The position numbers and the translations under genes are program-made. A DNA stretch of 64,000 bases, from the NCBI RefSeq assembly GCF_037482405.1, contig NZ_JBBHZZ010000002.1, positions 372,001 to 436,000 on the forward strand, given 5' to 3'. The first letter of the stretch is position 1, and each line of letters starts with the position of its first letter. The stretch is from Pseudokineococcus marinus (lineage in GTDB: Bacteria; Actinomycetota; Actinomycetes; Actinomycetales; Quadrisphaeraceae). Of this stretch, positions 37,912 to 45,462 are shown one piece after another. The notes beneath the pieces were generated by a model. That model was not told the origin of the DNA. It saw nothing but the letters and a program-made list of their open reading frames with translations, and searched no databases.

Positions 37912-38801
37912 CGGTGCTCCTCGTCGCGGTCGGCACGCTCGTCGTGGTCGGCTCGCAGGTCCTGGTCGGCGCGGTCGGCGGGCCGGTCGCGCGCGCCGGC
38001 GCTCTCCTCCGGCGGGACGGGCGCCCAGGGGCTCGAGCTCTCCGGCTCTCCCGCCCCCGCGCCCTCCGGCGCGTCCGTCGTGGCCGCGGCGACGGCCCGG
38101 CGGTGGCGCCGGCCCGTCGTCCTCGCGTGGACGAGGGCGAGGACGACGGCGGCGAGCAGCGCCGCCCCGCCGCCGACGAGCAGCGGCACGGCCAGCGGCG
38201 TGACGACCTCCTGCGGCCACGTGAGCCGCAGCTGCTCGGGCGCCGCGGCGGCGCCGTCGGACGCGGCGAGGAGGAGCCAGCGGCCCTCCGGCGGCTCGAC
38301 CTCGAGCGTCGCCGAGCCCTCGCCCTCGGCGACCGCCTCCCACCCCGGGACGTCGGCCGGGTCCACGGAGGCCGCGTCGGCCGGCGCCCCCTCGGCCGCG
38401 GCGGCGGGCGGGTCGACGGCGAGCGTCGTCGGCGCCTCGAGGCCCCCGACGACGGCCGTGGGCACCCCGGCCGTCCAGGCGGTGACGTCGGTCTCCCGGC
38501 CGAGCACGAGGACGACGGGCCCGCCGTCGGACGACGTCGCCGTGACGGTCACGGGCCCCGGCCGGGTCTCGAGGACGCCGGGCGCCGTGACGACGAGCCG
38601 CGCCGGGGTGTCCCCGCCGCCGGTGCTCGCCGTGGCGCTCACCTGGTCGTCGGGCAGCCAGACGGTGCGCTGCGCGGTGCCGAGGCCCAGCGCCACGAGC
38701 CCGGCGAGCGCCAGGACGGCGATGCCGACCCACCCCGCGGCGGTGCGGCGCCGCGCCCGCCGGACGGCGGGGTGGCGGCGGACGTCGTCGGGCTCGGGCA
38801 C
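37908..38801 (-). CDS. Membrane protein of unknown function with extracellular domain
   Basis: The 297-residue protein begins with a basic segment and a membrane helix (WVGIAVLALAGLVALGLG, about 24-41). An extracytoplasmic domain of about 170 residues rich in Val, Thr and Pro follows. A second helix (VPLLVGGGAALLAAVVLALV) and a charged Arg/Asp-repeat tail close the protein. The GTG start has GAGGAG five to six bases upstream. It overlaps the lipoprotein gene. The family is not recognised; an envelope complex with the lipoprotein is inferred. Confidence 0.75.
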   Translation of the reverse strand: MPEPDDVRRHPAVRRARRRTAAGWVGIAVLALAGLVALGLGTAQRTVWLPDDQVSATASTGGGDTPARLVVTAPGVLETRPGPVTVTATSSDGGPVVLVLGRETDVTAWTAGVPTAVVGGLEAPTTLAVDPPAAAAEGAPADAASVDPADVPGWEAVAEGEGSATLEVEPPEGRWLLLAASDGAAAAPEQLRLTWPQEVVTPLAVPLLVGGGAALLAAVVLALVHARTTGRRHRRAVAAATTDAPEGAGAGEPESSSPWAPVPPEESAGARDRPADRADQDLRADHDERADRDEEHR

Positions 38802-39138
<337 letters not shown>

Positions 39139-39450
39139 TCAGCCGCGGTCGGGGTCCGTGCGGGCGAGCGCCGCCTCGAGGCGGTCGACCTTGCCCTGCA
39201 TCTCCCCCGTGCGACCGGGACGGACGTCGGCCTTGAGCACGAGGGACACGCGGTCCCCGTGGCGCCCGACGGCCTCGGTGGCGCGGCGGACGACGTCCAT
39301 GACCTCGTCCCACTCGCCCTCGACGGTGGTGAACATGCTGTCGGTGCGGTGCGGCAGGCCGCTCTCGCGCACGACGCGCACGGCGTCCGCGACCGCCTCC
39401 GCGAGGGAGTCACCGGACCCGGAGGGCGCGACGGAGAAGGCGACCAGCAC
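39139..39450 (-). CDS. MTH1187-family thiamine-binding protein
   Basis: The 103-residue protein matches the small YkoF/MTH1187 group, which binds thiamine or its precursors. It opens VLVAFSVAPSGSGDSLAEAV, followed by SGLPHRTDSMFTTVEGEWDE and a C-terminal amphipathic stretch. The GTG start has TACCCT six bases upstream. It is divergent from the epimerase gene. Role in thiamine handling is inferred from family only. Confidence 0.85.
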   Translation of the reverse strand: MLVAFSVAPSGSGDSLAEAVADAVRVVRESGLPHRTDSMFTTVEGEWDEVMDVVRRATEAVGRHGDRVSLVLKADVRPGRTGEMQGKVDRLEAALARTDPDRG

Positions 39451-39456
39451 GACCCC

Positions 39457-39462
39457 AGGGTA
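39457..39462 (-). promoter_or_regulatory. -10-like element of the thiamine-binding protein gene
   Basis: TACCCT on the minus strand lies 6 nt before the GTG at 39450. It faces the leaderless-type promoter of the epimerase gene 75 bp away. Confidence 0.45.
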
Positions 39463-39536
39463 GACGCCGGGACGCCGTGCTCGTGACACGACCGTGACCT
39501 CCGGCGTCCCGCCGGGTCGCCCCCCGCCGCTCGCCC

Positions 39537-39542
39537 TAGGTT
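39537..39542 (+). promoter_or_regulatory. -10-like element of the epimerase gene
   Basis: TAGGTT ends 7 nt before the ATG at 39550. This is a near-ideal leaderless arrangement and fixes that ATG as the start. Confidence 0.5.
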
Positions 39543-39549
39543 GCCGGGC

Positions 39550-40044
39550 ATGAGCACGAGCACGCCGGACAGCGGGCAGGGGGCTCTCGGAGGGCTCCTC
39601 GACGAGCAGGGGCGCGCGCTCCTGCTCGGCGTCGACCACGTCGGGATCGCGGTCCCCGACCTCGACGCCGCCGTGGCCTTCCACCGCGACGTCCTCGGCC
39701 TGCGCCTCGAGCACGAGGAGGAGAACGCCGAGCAGGGCGTCCGCGAGGCCATGCTCGTGTCGGGCGACGGCGGGCCGGGCGCCGCGCGCGTCCAGCTGCT
39801 CGCCCCGTTCTCCCCCGCCTCGACGATCGCCCGCTTCCTCGACCGGCGCGGCCCCGGCCTGCAGCAGCTCGCCTACCGGGTGCGCGACGTCGAGGCCGCC
39901 GCCGCCGTGCTGCGGGCCCGCGGCCTCCGGCTGCTCTACGACGAGGCCCGGCGGGGCACCGCGGGCAGCCGGGTCAACTTCGTGCACCCGGCCGACGCCG
40001 GCGGCGTGCTCGTCGAGCTCGTGGAACCCGCACCGCGGGTCTGA
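39550..40044 (+). CDS. mce: Methylmalonyl-CoA epimerase
   Basis: This VOC-fold enzyme interconverts the two epimers of methylmalonyl-CoA between propionyl-CoA carboxylase and methylmalonyl-CoA mutase. The 164-residue protein shows LLGVDHVGIAVPDLDAAVAF, ending GGVLVELVEP. Metal ligands are expected in DHVGIA, in the middle (LLAPFSPAS region) and in VELVE. At 164 residues it is slightly long because of an N-terminal tail. No mutase gene is adjacent, but a cobalamin adenosyltransferase lies 7 kb away. Confidence 0.88.
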   Translation: MSTSTPDSGQGALGGLLDEQGRALLLGVDHVGIAVPDLDAAVAFHRDVLGLRLEHEEENAEQGVREAMLVSGDGGPGAARVQLLAPFSPASTIARFLDRRGPGLQQLAYRVRDVEAAAAVLRARGLRLLYDEARRGTAGSRVNFVHPADAGGVLVELVEPAPRV

Positions 40045-40088
40045 GGCCGCGGGCGCGGGCGACGCGCCTGCGGCCCTCCTCCCCGACA

Positions 40089-40170
40089 CTCAGCGGTGAC
40101 GTCGGCCCAGCGGTGGTGGGCTCAGCGCGACGGCGGCTCAGCGGGGACGGCGGCTCAGCGGGGACGGCGC
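40089..40170. repeat. Five 15-17-bp tandem units spanning a stop codon
   Basis: Units start at 40089, 40106, 40121, 40137 and 40154. The last two are CTCAGCGGGGACGGCGG and CTCAGCGGGGACGGCGC. The last unit contains the stop codon of the minus-strand gene at 40155, and the others lie downstream of it. They look like tandem copies of the gene's own 3' end. Confidence 0.7.
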
Positions 40171-40487
40171 ACCGCGCGGCGGTCCCAGCAGGGGCGGTGC
40201 CAGTGGCGTCGGTCGGCGAGCGCGGCCTCCGCGCCCAGGAGCCCGTCGGCGGGCCAGGCGACGACGTGGGGGCTCGACCCGGGCACCAGCTGGTCGCAGC
40301 CGGGGCAGCGGTAGCTGCGCTCGGCGCCCCCGCCCGTGACGACCTGGACGACCCACTCGCCGTCGGGGTGGTCCTCCACCCGGCGCAGGCCGCCGCCGAG
40401 CGGCCGCTCGGGGCCGGCGCCGCCGCGGGGGGCGCCGGACGTCGGACGGGGGCGGCCCCCGCGGCGGGGGCGGTTGCTGCGGGGCAC
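40155..40487 (-). CDS. Small zinc-motif protein next to nucS
   Basis: The 110-residue protein has a basic Arg/Gly-rich N-terminus and the core RRVEDHPDGEWVVQVVTG, then YRCPGCDQLVPG, PHVVAWPADG and RRHWHRPCW. The two CxxC-type Cys and later His/Cys could bind zinc. Similar small proteins of unknown function sit beside nucS in other actinobacteria, as far as I recall. The GTG at 40487 is chosen because CACGAT lies six bases upstream. Confidence 0.75.
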   Translation of the reverse strand: MPRSNRPRRGGRPRPTSGAPRGGAGPERPLGGGLRRVEDHPDGEWVVQVVTGGGAERSYRCPGCDQLVPGSSPHVVAWPADGLLGAEAALADRRHWHRPCWDRRAVRRPR

Positions 40488-40493
40488 GGCCCC

Positions 40494-40499
40494 ATCGTG
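40494..40499 (-). promoter_or_regulatory. -10-like element of the small zinc-motif gene
   Basis: CACGAT on the minus strand lies 6 nt before the GTG at 40487. The same hexamer precedes the antiporter and sua5 starts. Confidence 0.35.
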
Positions 40500-40590
40500 C
40501 CGGGGGCCGGGCGGAGGCGGCACGACGACGGCCCGGCAGCGGCAGGGCGAGGGCGGCAGGGCGACGGCGGGGGCGGGGGCCCGCGGCGGC

Positions 40591-40596
40591 TAGGGT
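40591..40596 (+). promoter_or_regulatory. -10-like element of nucS
   Basis: TAGGGT ends 8 nt before the GTG at 40605. There is no Shine-Dalgarno sequence in the gap, so leaderless translation is likely. Confidence 0.5.
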
Positions 40597-40604
40597 CGCC
40601 GCCC

Positions 40605-41300
40605 GTGAGGCTCGTCATCGCCCGGTGCTCCGTGGACTACGTGGGCCGCCTGACCGCCCACCTCCCCCTGGCGACGCGCCTGCTCATGGTCAAGGCCGAC
40701 GGCAGCGTGCTCGTGCACTCCGACGGCGGCTCCTACAAGCCGCTCAACTGGATGAGCCCGCCCTGCGCGCTCACCACCTCCCCCGCCGAGGGCCCGGCCG
40801 CGGAGGCGGGCGCCGTCGAGACGTGGCGCGTGGTCAGCGCCAAGACCGACGACGTCCTCGTCGTCGCGGTGCACGAGGTGCTCAGCGACACGACCGTCGA
40901 CCTCGGCGTCGACCCGGGCCTCGTCAAGGACGGCGTGGAGGCCCACCTCCAGCGCCTCCTGGCGGAGCAGATCGAGCACCTGGGCACCGGCCACGTCCTC
41001 GTGCGCCGCGAGTACCCGACGGCGATCGGCCCGGTCGACATCCTCTGCCGCGACGCGGGCGGGCTCTCCGTCGCCGTCGAGATCAAGCGGCGCGGCGACA
41101 TCGACGGCGTCGAGCAGCTCACCCGGTACCTCGAGCTGCTCAACCGCGACCCGCTCCTGGCCCCGGTGACGGGCGTCTTCGCCGCCCAGGAGATCAAGCC
41201 GCAGGCGCGGGTCCTCGCCGCCGACCGGGGCATCCGCTGCGTCGTCCTCGACTACGACGCCATGCGCGGGGTCGACGACCCGACGACGCGCCTGTTCTGA
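40605..41300 (+). CDS. nucS: Mismatch-specific endonuclease NucS (EndoMS)
   Basis: NucS cleaves both strands at G-T, G-G and T-T mismatches and replaces MutS-MutL in most actinobacteria. The 231-residue protein has an N-terminal DNA-binding domain (MRLVIARCSVDYVGRL). The C-terminal RecB-like nuclease has Asp145 in GPVDILCRD, Glu159 and Lys161 in AVEIKRRG, and Gln171 in VEQLTRYLELL. A beta-clamp-binding C-terminus is expected at TTRLF. Confidence 0.95.
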   Translation: MRLVIARCSVDYVGRLTAHLPLATRLLMVKADGSVLVHSDGGSYKPLNWMSPPCALTTSPAEGPAAEAGAVETWRVVSAKTDDVLVVAVHEVLSDTTVDLGVDPGLVKDGVEAHLQRLLAEQIEHLGTGHVLVRREYPTAIGPVDILCRDAGGLSVAVEIKRRGDIDGVEQLTRYLELLNRDPLLAPVTGVFAAQEIKPQARVLAADRGIRCVVLDYDAMRGVDDPTTRLF

Positions 41301-41398
41301 CCGCACCGCCCCCCACCACCAGCCGGGCCGCCGACCTCGGCCGACGAGGGCGGCGCGCCCTCGGGAATGAAGGGCCTCCGCGCGCGGCTGGCCCGGGC

Positions 41399-41836
41399 AT
41401 GAGCGAGAAGACCCCGTCCACGATCGTCTACACCGCGAGCGTCACCTCGAGCGGCGGCCGCAAGGCCGGGCGCGCCGTCTCCAGCGACGGCGTGCTCGAC
41501 GTCAGCATGACGGCCCCCAAGGAGACCGGCGGGCCGGGCACGGGCACGAACCCCGAGCAGCTCTTCGCGGCCGGCTACGCGACCTGCTTCACCGGCGCGC
41601 TCGGCCTGGCCGGCAAGGAGCAGGACGTCGACACCTCGGCCGCCGAGGTCCGCGCCGACATCGGCTTCGGCCCCGAGGGCGAGAGCTACGCCATCACGGC
41701 CGAGCTGACCGTGCGCATCCCGGGCGTCGACCAGGCGACGACGCAGCGCCTCGTGGAGCGCACGCACGAGCTGTGCCCGTACTCCAAGGCGATCCGCGGC
41801 AACGTGCCCGTCACCCTCGTCGCGGTGGCCGGCTGA
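41399..41836 (+). CDS. ohr: Organic hydroperoxide resistance protein (Ohr/OsmC family)
   Basis: This thiol peroxidase reduces organic hydroperoxides using lipoylated partners. The 145-residue protein has catalytic Cys63 in FAAGYATCFTGAL and the resolving Cys126 in HELCPYSKAIRGNV, the Ohr rather than OsmC pattern. The N-terminal TIVYTASVTSSGGR also fits. No OhrR regulator is adjacent. A 99-bp gap separates it from nucS and a strong terminator follows. Confidence 0.92.
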   Translation: MSEKTPSTIVYTASVTSSGGRKAGRAVSSDGVLDVSMTAPKETGGPGTGTNPEQLFAAGYATCFTGALGLAGKEQDVDTSAAEVRADIGFGPEGESYAITAELTVRIPGVDQATTQRLVERTHELCPYSKAIRGNVPVTLVAVAG

Positions 41837-41887
41837 CGGCACCCGCCCAGCGCCCGGACGAGGCGCCGCCCGACGGTCGGGCAGCAC

Positions 41888-41919
41888 AGGGCCCACCACC
41901 GCTCGCGGTGGTGGGCCCT
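41888..41919. terminator. Hairpin between convergent ohr and antiporter genes
   Basis: AGGGCCCACCACCG (41888-41901) pairs perfectly with 41906-41919 around CTCG. Flanking GGTCGGGC and GCCCGACC extend the pairing. It lies 52 bp after ohr and 27 bp from the antiporter stop, so it can act on both. Confidence 0.8.
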
Positions 41920-41945
41920 CGCTGCGCCCGACCCGCCCCGTGGCC

Positions 41946-43871
41946 TCAGCCCAGCTCGCGGTCGACGTAGCACCATCGCCAGGCCTCGCCCGGCTCCGCG
42001 CTGCGCATGACGGGGTGGCGCTCGTGCCGCGCGTGCGCCTGCGCGTGCTGGTGCGGCGAGGAGTCGCAGCAGCCGACGTACCCGCACGCCAGGCACTGGC
42101 GCAGGTGCTCCCAGCGGCGCTCGCCCAGCGCCAGGCAGCCCTCGCAGCCCAGCTCGCCCCCCTCCCCGCCGGCGGGGACGACGTCCTCCGCGGGCGCCGG
42201 GGCGTCGCGCAGGTGCCGGCAGGACCCGGCGACGGGCGCCCGCAGGGCGCCGGCGCGGTCGTCCCGCGCGACGGCGGCGTCGAGGAGGGACTCCTCCACG
42301 TCGAGCTCGGCGAGGACCTGCCGCAGCACCTCGTCCGGCGCGCGCCCCTCGTCCCGGACGGCGAGCAGCTCGGCGCGCTCGGCGTCGAGCATCTCCAGGC
42401 GGAGGCGGGCCCACGCCCGGCCCGGCGAGCGGTGGTCGCCGCCGCGCCCGAGCCGCTCCCACGCCACGTCGCCGCGTCGGCGCAGGCGCTCGCGCAGCCC
42501 GTCGACGACGTCGTCCGGGTCCTCCTCACGCCGCACCTGCTCCAGGCGCTGCTCCGCGGCCCGTCGGGTCCGGTCGAGGACGGCAGCGTGGACCAGTGCG
42601 TCCTCCCCGGGGTCCGGCGCCGGCAGCGCGAGCGCGCGCACGAGCGGCGGCAGCGTCGTCCCCTGCAGGAGCAGCGTCCCGCCGACGACGACGAGCGCGG
42701 CGAGCACGAGCACCTCGCGCTGCGGCGTGCTCGCCGGGAGGGAGGCGGCGGCCGCGAGCGTGACGACGCCGCGCATGCCCGCCCACCCGATGACCGCGAC
42801 GACGCGCCACGACGGCCCGTCCGCCCGTCCGTCCTGGGGCGACGACCCGCCGTCCCCCGCGGACCTGCGCGCGGCGCGGCGCCCGACCAGGCCGGCCAGC
42901 GGCAGCGCCACGGCGACGTAGACGAGGCGCAGGAGCACGACGACGGCGAGCACCGCGCCGCAGACGAGCAGCGTCCGGCCGAGGCCGAGGTCGCCGGCCA
43001 GGGCGCCGCCCACGACGTCGGAGGCCTGCAGCCCGATGAGCAGGAAGACGCCGCCCTCGAGGAGGAACTGGACCGTCCGCCAGTTGAGGCGCTCGGCGAT
43101 CCGCGAGCGCGCCGTCTGCTGCACCGGGGAGCGGTGCCCCAGCAGCAGGCCCGTGACGACGACCGCGAGCACGCCGGAGGCGCCGACCTCCTCGGCAGGC
43201 AGGTAGGCGACGAACGGCGCGGCGAAGGAGAGCGTGGTGTCGAGCACCTCGTCGTCCAGCCGGCGCCGCAGCCGGCCCGCGAGCGCGGCGACGAGGACGC
43301 CGACGAGGACGCCGCCGCCCGCGGCCAGGAGGAAGCGGGCCCCGACCTCCGCGGCGCTCACCGCGCCGGCGACGGCGACGAGGGCCGTCCGCAGCAGGAC
43401 GAGGGCGGTCGCGTCGTTGAGGAGGCTCTCGCCCTCGAGCACCGTGACGACGCGGCGGGGGAGCCCGACGCGCCGGGCCACCGCCGTCGCGGCCACGGCG
43501 TCGGGCGGCGCCACCACCGCGCCCAGGGCGATGCCCACCGCGAGGGGCACCGGCAGCAGCGCCGCGACGACGAGCCCCACCACGAGGGCCGTCACGGCCA
43601 CGAGCCCGACCGACAGCAGGGCGATGGGCCGCAGGTTCGACCGCACGTCGACGAGCGAGGTCCGCAGCGCTGAGGCGTACAGCAGCGGCGGCAGCAGCCC
43701 GACGAGGACGAGCTCCGGGTCCAGGACGACCGGCGGCACGAAGGGCAGGTAGGAGGCGACGACGCCGACCAGCACGAGCACGAGCGGCGCGGACCCGCCC
43801 GTGCGCCGCACCAGCAGCTCGACGCCGCCCACGACGGCGGCCACGACGACGAGCAGCAGCGCGGTCTCCAC
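41946..43871 (-). CDS. CPA1-family Na+/H+ antiporter with C-terminal UBP-type zinc finger
   Basis: The 641-residue protein has about 12 membrane helices in residues 1-410 with the CPA1 core APPDAVAATAVA and EGESLLNDATALVL. A cytoplasmic helical region follows. The C-terminal 90 residues are a Cys/His cluster (CRHLRD, CEGCL, CLACGYVGCC, HQHAQAHARHERHPV) typical of a UBP zinc finger. The antiporter exchanges cations for protons; the zinc finger's ligand in bacteria is unknown. The GTG start has CACGAT six bases upstream. Confidence 0.9.
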   Translation of the reverse strand: METALLLVVVAAVVGGVELLVRRTGGSAPLVLVLVGVVASYLPFVPPVVLDPELVLVGLLPPLLYASALRTSLVDVRSNLRPIALLSVGLVAVTALVVGLVVAALLPVPLAVGIALGAVVAPPDAVAATAVARRVGLPRRVVTVLEGESLLNDATALVLLRTALVAVAGAVSAAEVGARFLLAAGGGVLVGVLVAALAGRLRRRLDDEVLDTTLSFAAPFVAYLPAEEVGASGVLAVVVTGLLLGHRSPVQQTARSRIAERLNWRTVQFLLEGGVFLLIGLQASDVVGGALAGDLGLGRTLLVCGAVLAVVVLLRLVYVAVALPLAGLVGRRAARRSAGDGGSSPQDGRADGPSWRVVAVIGWAGMRGVVTLAAAASLPASTPQREVLVLAALVVVGGTLLLQGTTLPPLVRALALPAPDPGEDALVHAAVLDRTRRAAEQRLEQVRREEDPDDVVDGLRERLRRRGDVAWERLGRGGDHRSPGRAWARLRLEMLDAERAELLAVRDEGRAPDEVLRQVLAELDVEESLLDAAVARDDRAGALRAPVAGSCRHLRDAPAPAEDVVPAGGEGGELGCEGCLALGERRWEHLRQCLACGYVGCCDSSPHQHAQAHARHERHPVMRSAEPGEAWRWCYVDRELG

Positions 43872-43877
43872 GACCGC

Positions 43878-43883
43878 ATCGTG
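43878..43883 (-). promoter_or_regulatory. -10-like element of the antiporter gene
   Basis: CACGAT on the minus strand lies 6 nt before the GTG at 43871. It separates the antiporter from the tetR gene 87 bp upstream. Confidence 0.35.
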
Positions 43884-43957
43884 CCCCCTCCGCGGAACCG
43901 CGCCCGTGCGCCCGCCTCAGCGTCGCGCCGACCTCGGCGCCGACGGGAGCGACGACG

Positions 43958-44608
43958 TCAGCGCACGGGCGCCAGCGCGACCAGACCGGGCGCGAGGCGC
44001 TCGGCCGCCCAGCGCTCGAGCGCCCCGGCGTCCTCCCCCGGCCCCGCCTCGCCGGCCACCGCGGCCGCCACGAGCCACCCGTCGGCCAGCGCGAGGACGG
44101 CGCGGGCGGCGCCGGCCTCACGACCGGCCGAGCGCAGGAGCCGGGCCACGGCGTCGGCGCAGGCCGCGTCGAAGGCCCCCAGCCGCGGGGCCAGCTCCGG
44201 GTCGGCCGAGAGCTCGAGCGTGCGCGCGTAGAGGGCGCGCACCCCCGCGGCGCCGCGACCGCCGTAGGGGCCGAGGACGAGGCCCACGACGGCGCCCGCG
44301 AGGGCGGTCGCGCCGGGGTCCTCCGCGGCCGGCGGCGGGGTCGCCTCCGACGCCGCGAGGACCCGCTCGCCGAGGTCGTCGAGGAGGGCCTCGACGGCCT
44401 CGCGCAGCAGCGCCGGGACGTCGTCGAAGTAGTACGTGACCGCGGCCAGCGGCACGCCGGCGGCCCGGGCCGCGGCGCGGGCGCTGAGCGCCGCCGGGCC
44501 GCCCGCCGCCACGAGCCCCGCCGCCGCGGCCACGAGCGCCGCGCGGCGCGCCGCCCCCCGCGGGGCGCCCGACGACGGCCCGGGCCCCTCCCCCGCGGCC
44601 GCGGCCAT
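43958..44608 (-). CDS. TetR-family transcriptional regulator
   Basis: The 216-residue protein has an N-terminal helix-turn-helix (LSARAAARAAGVPLAAVTYYFDD, about residues 40-62) with the TetR YYF motif. Its ligand-binding region is Ala-rich and all-helical. The ATG overlaps the stop of the SMR gene by one base, so it is the second gene of the pair. It probably represses this operon through the palindromes at 44989-45016, as QacR-type regulators do. Confidence 0.88.
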   Translation of the reverse strand: MAAAAGEGPGPSSGAPRGAARRAALVAAAAGLVAAGGPAALSARAAARAAGVPLAAVTYYFDDVPALLREAVEALLDDLGERVLAASEATPPPAAEDPGATALAGAVVGLVLGPYGGRGAAGVRALYARTLELSADPELAPRLGAFDAACADAVARLLRSAGREAGAARAVLALADGWLVAAAVAGEAGPGEDAGALERWAAERLAPGLVALAPVR

Positions 44609-44937
44609 CAGTGCGCCGACCCGCCGGAGGTGAGCTGCAGCCCGACGACCCCGGCGACGACGAGCAGCAGGCTGAGGAGCCGGCCGGTCGTCACCGGGTC
44701 GCCGAGCACCGCCATGCCGACGACCGCCGTCCCCACCGCGCCGATGCCCACCCAAACCGCGTAGGCGGTGCCGACCGGCAGGTCCGCCAGGGCGCGGGAG
44801 AGCAGCGTGAAGCTCCCGACCGCGGCCACGACGAAGGTGACGGTCCACACCGGTCGGCTGAAGCCGTCGGAGAGCTTGAGGGCGACGGCGAAGACGGTCT
44901 CGAGCAGACCGGCGGCGATGACGAGGACCCAGGCCAC
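44608..44937 (-). CDS. Small multidrug resistance (SMR) efflux protein
   Basis: The 109-residue protein has four membrane helices and the essential Glu13 in GLLETVFAVALKLSDGF. Other SMR signatures are LPVGTAYAVWVGIGAVGT and the conserved end VVGLQLTSG. It works as a dimer exporting cationic compounds or guanidinium-type substrates by proton exchange. No guanidine riboswitch is seen upstream. GGAG lies seven bases before the GTG. It is co-translated with tetR. Confidence 0.92.
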   Translation of the reverse strand: MAWVLVIAAGLLETVFAVALKLSDGFSRPVWTVTFVVAAVGSFTLLSRALADLPVGTAYAVWVGIGAVGTAVVGMAVLGDPVTTGRLLSLLLVVAGVVGLQLTSGGSAH

Positions 44938-44988
44938 GAGGTGCTCCCGACGTCGGGGGCGCCGCTCTCCGGCACCCGGTGGGACGAC

Positions 44989-45016
44989 CGTACCGGAGCA
45001 TTGGTACGTGCGTACC
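44989..45016. promoter_or_regulatory. Probable TetR operator of the SMR-tetR operon
   Basis: Three half-sites alternate in orientation: CGTACC (44989), GGTACG (45003) and CGTACC (45011). The last two form a palindrome with a 2-bp spacer and the first two an inverted repeat with 8 bp. The block lies 52-79 bp upstream of the SMR start and overlaps a possible TACGGT -10 on the minus strand. Confidence 0.6.
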
Positions 45017-45084
45017 GGTGCGGTCGCCACGCCGCAGCCGGTCCGTCGCCCGGGGCCGGGTGCGCCGTCGCCCCACCGGGGGCG

Positions 45085-45090
45085 CACACT
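45085..45090 (+). promoter_or_regulatory. -10-like element of the DUF2007-like gene
   Basis: CACACT ends 6 nt before the GTG at 45097. The match is weak but follows the same spacing as other genes here. Confidence 0.3.
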
Positions 45091-45096
45091 CGGGGC

Positions 45097-45417
45097 GTGC
45101 CGCAGTGGGGCAGCTACTCCTTCCTCTTCGGCCCCCTCGTCGCCTTCTGCGTCGTGGGGGTCCTCGCGCTGCTGCTCCGGTGGACGTGGGCGCGCGGCTC
45201 CTCGCTCGTGCCGGGCCGCGCGCGCAGCGGCGCGCCCACCGACTACGGGCTGCTCGTGCCCGTCGCGGAGCCGGCGACCTTCGTCGAGGCCGAGGTGCTG
45301 CGGCAGAAGCTCGAGCGCGAGGGCCTGCGGGCCACGCTCGCCCCGACGACCGACGGCCCGCGCGTGCTCGTCTTCCCCCGCGACCAGGAGGTGGCGCGGG
45401 CCATCCTGCGCCGCTGA
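45097..45417 (+). CDS. Small membrane protein with DUF2007-like domain
   Basis: The 106-residue protein has one membrane helix (FLFGPLVAFCVVGVLALLLRW, residues 8-28). A short cytoplasmic domain follows with EPATFVEAEVLRQKLEREGL and PRVLVFPRDQEVARAIL. This resembles the DUF2007 fold named as a putative signal-transducing domain. Function unknown. It converges on murA with a GC palindrome between. Confidence 0.7.
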   Translation: MPQWGSYSFLFGPLVAFCVVGVLALLLRWTWARGSSLVPGRARSGAPTDYGLLVPVAEPATFVEAEVLRQKLEREGLRATLAPTTDGPRVLVFPRDQEVARAILRR

Positions 45418-45440
45418 CCCTCTGACCCGCCGACCCGGTG

Positions 45441-45460
45441 CCGCCCGCCCGGGCGGGCGG
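45441..45460. terminator. GC palindrome between convergent genes
   Basis: A 20-bp perfect palindrome (CCGCCCGCCC and complement) lies 24 bp after the small membrane-protein gene and just before the murA stop. As drawn it has no loop, so a few central pairs would stay open. Terminator function is inferred from position. Confidence 0.4.
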
Positions 45461-45462
45461 GC

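Noticed and set aside
44938..45060. Guanidine riboswitch upstream of the SMR gene
   Set aside because: No ykkC-type conserved loops are visible. The palindromic CGTACC half-sites and the co-transcribed tetR explain regulation better.
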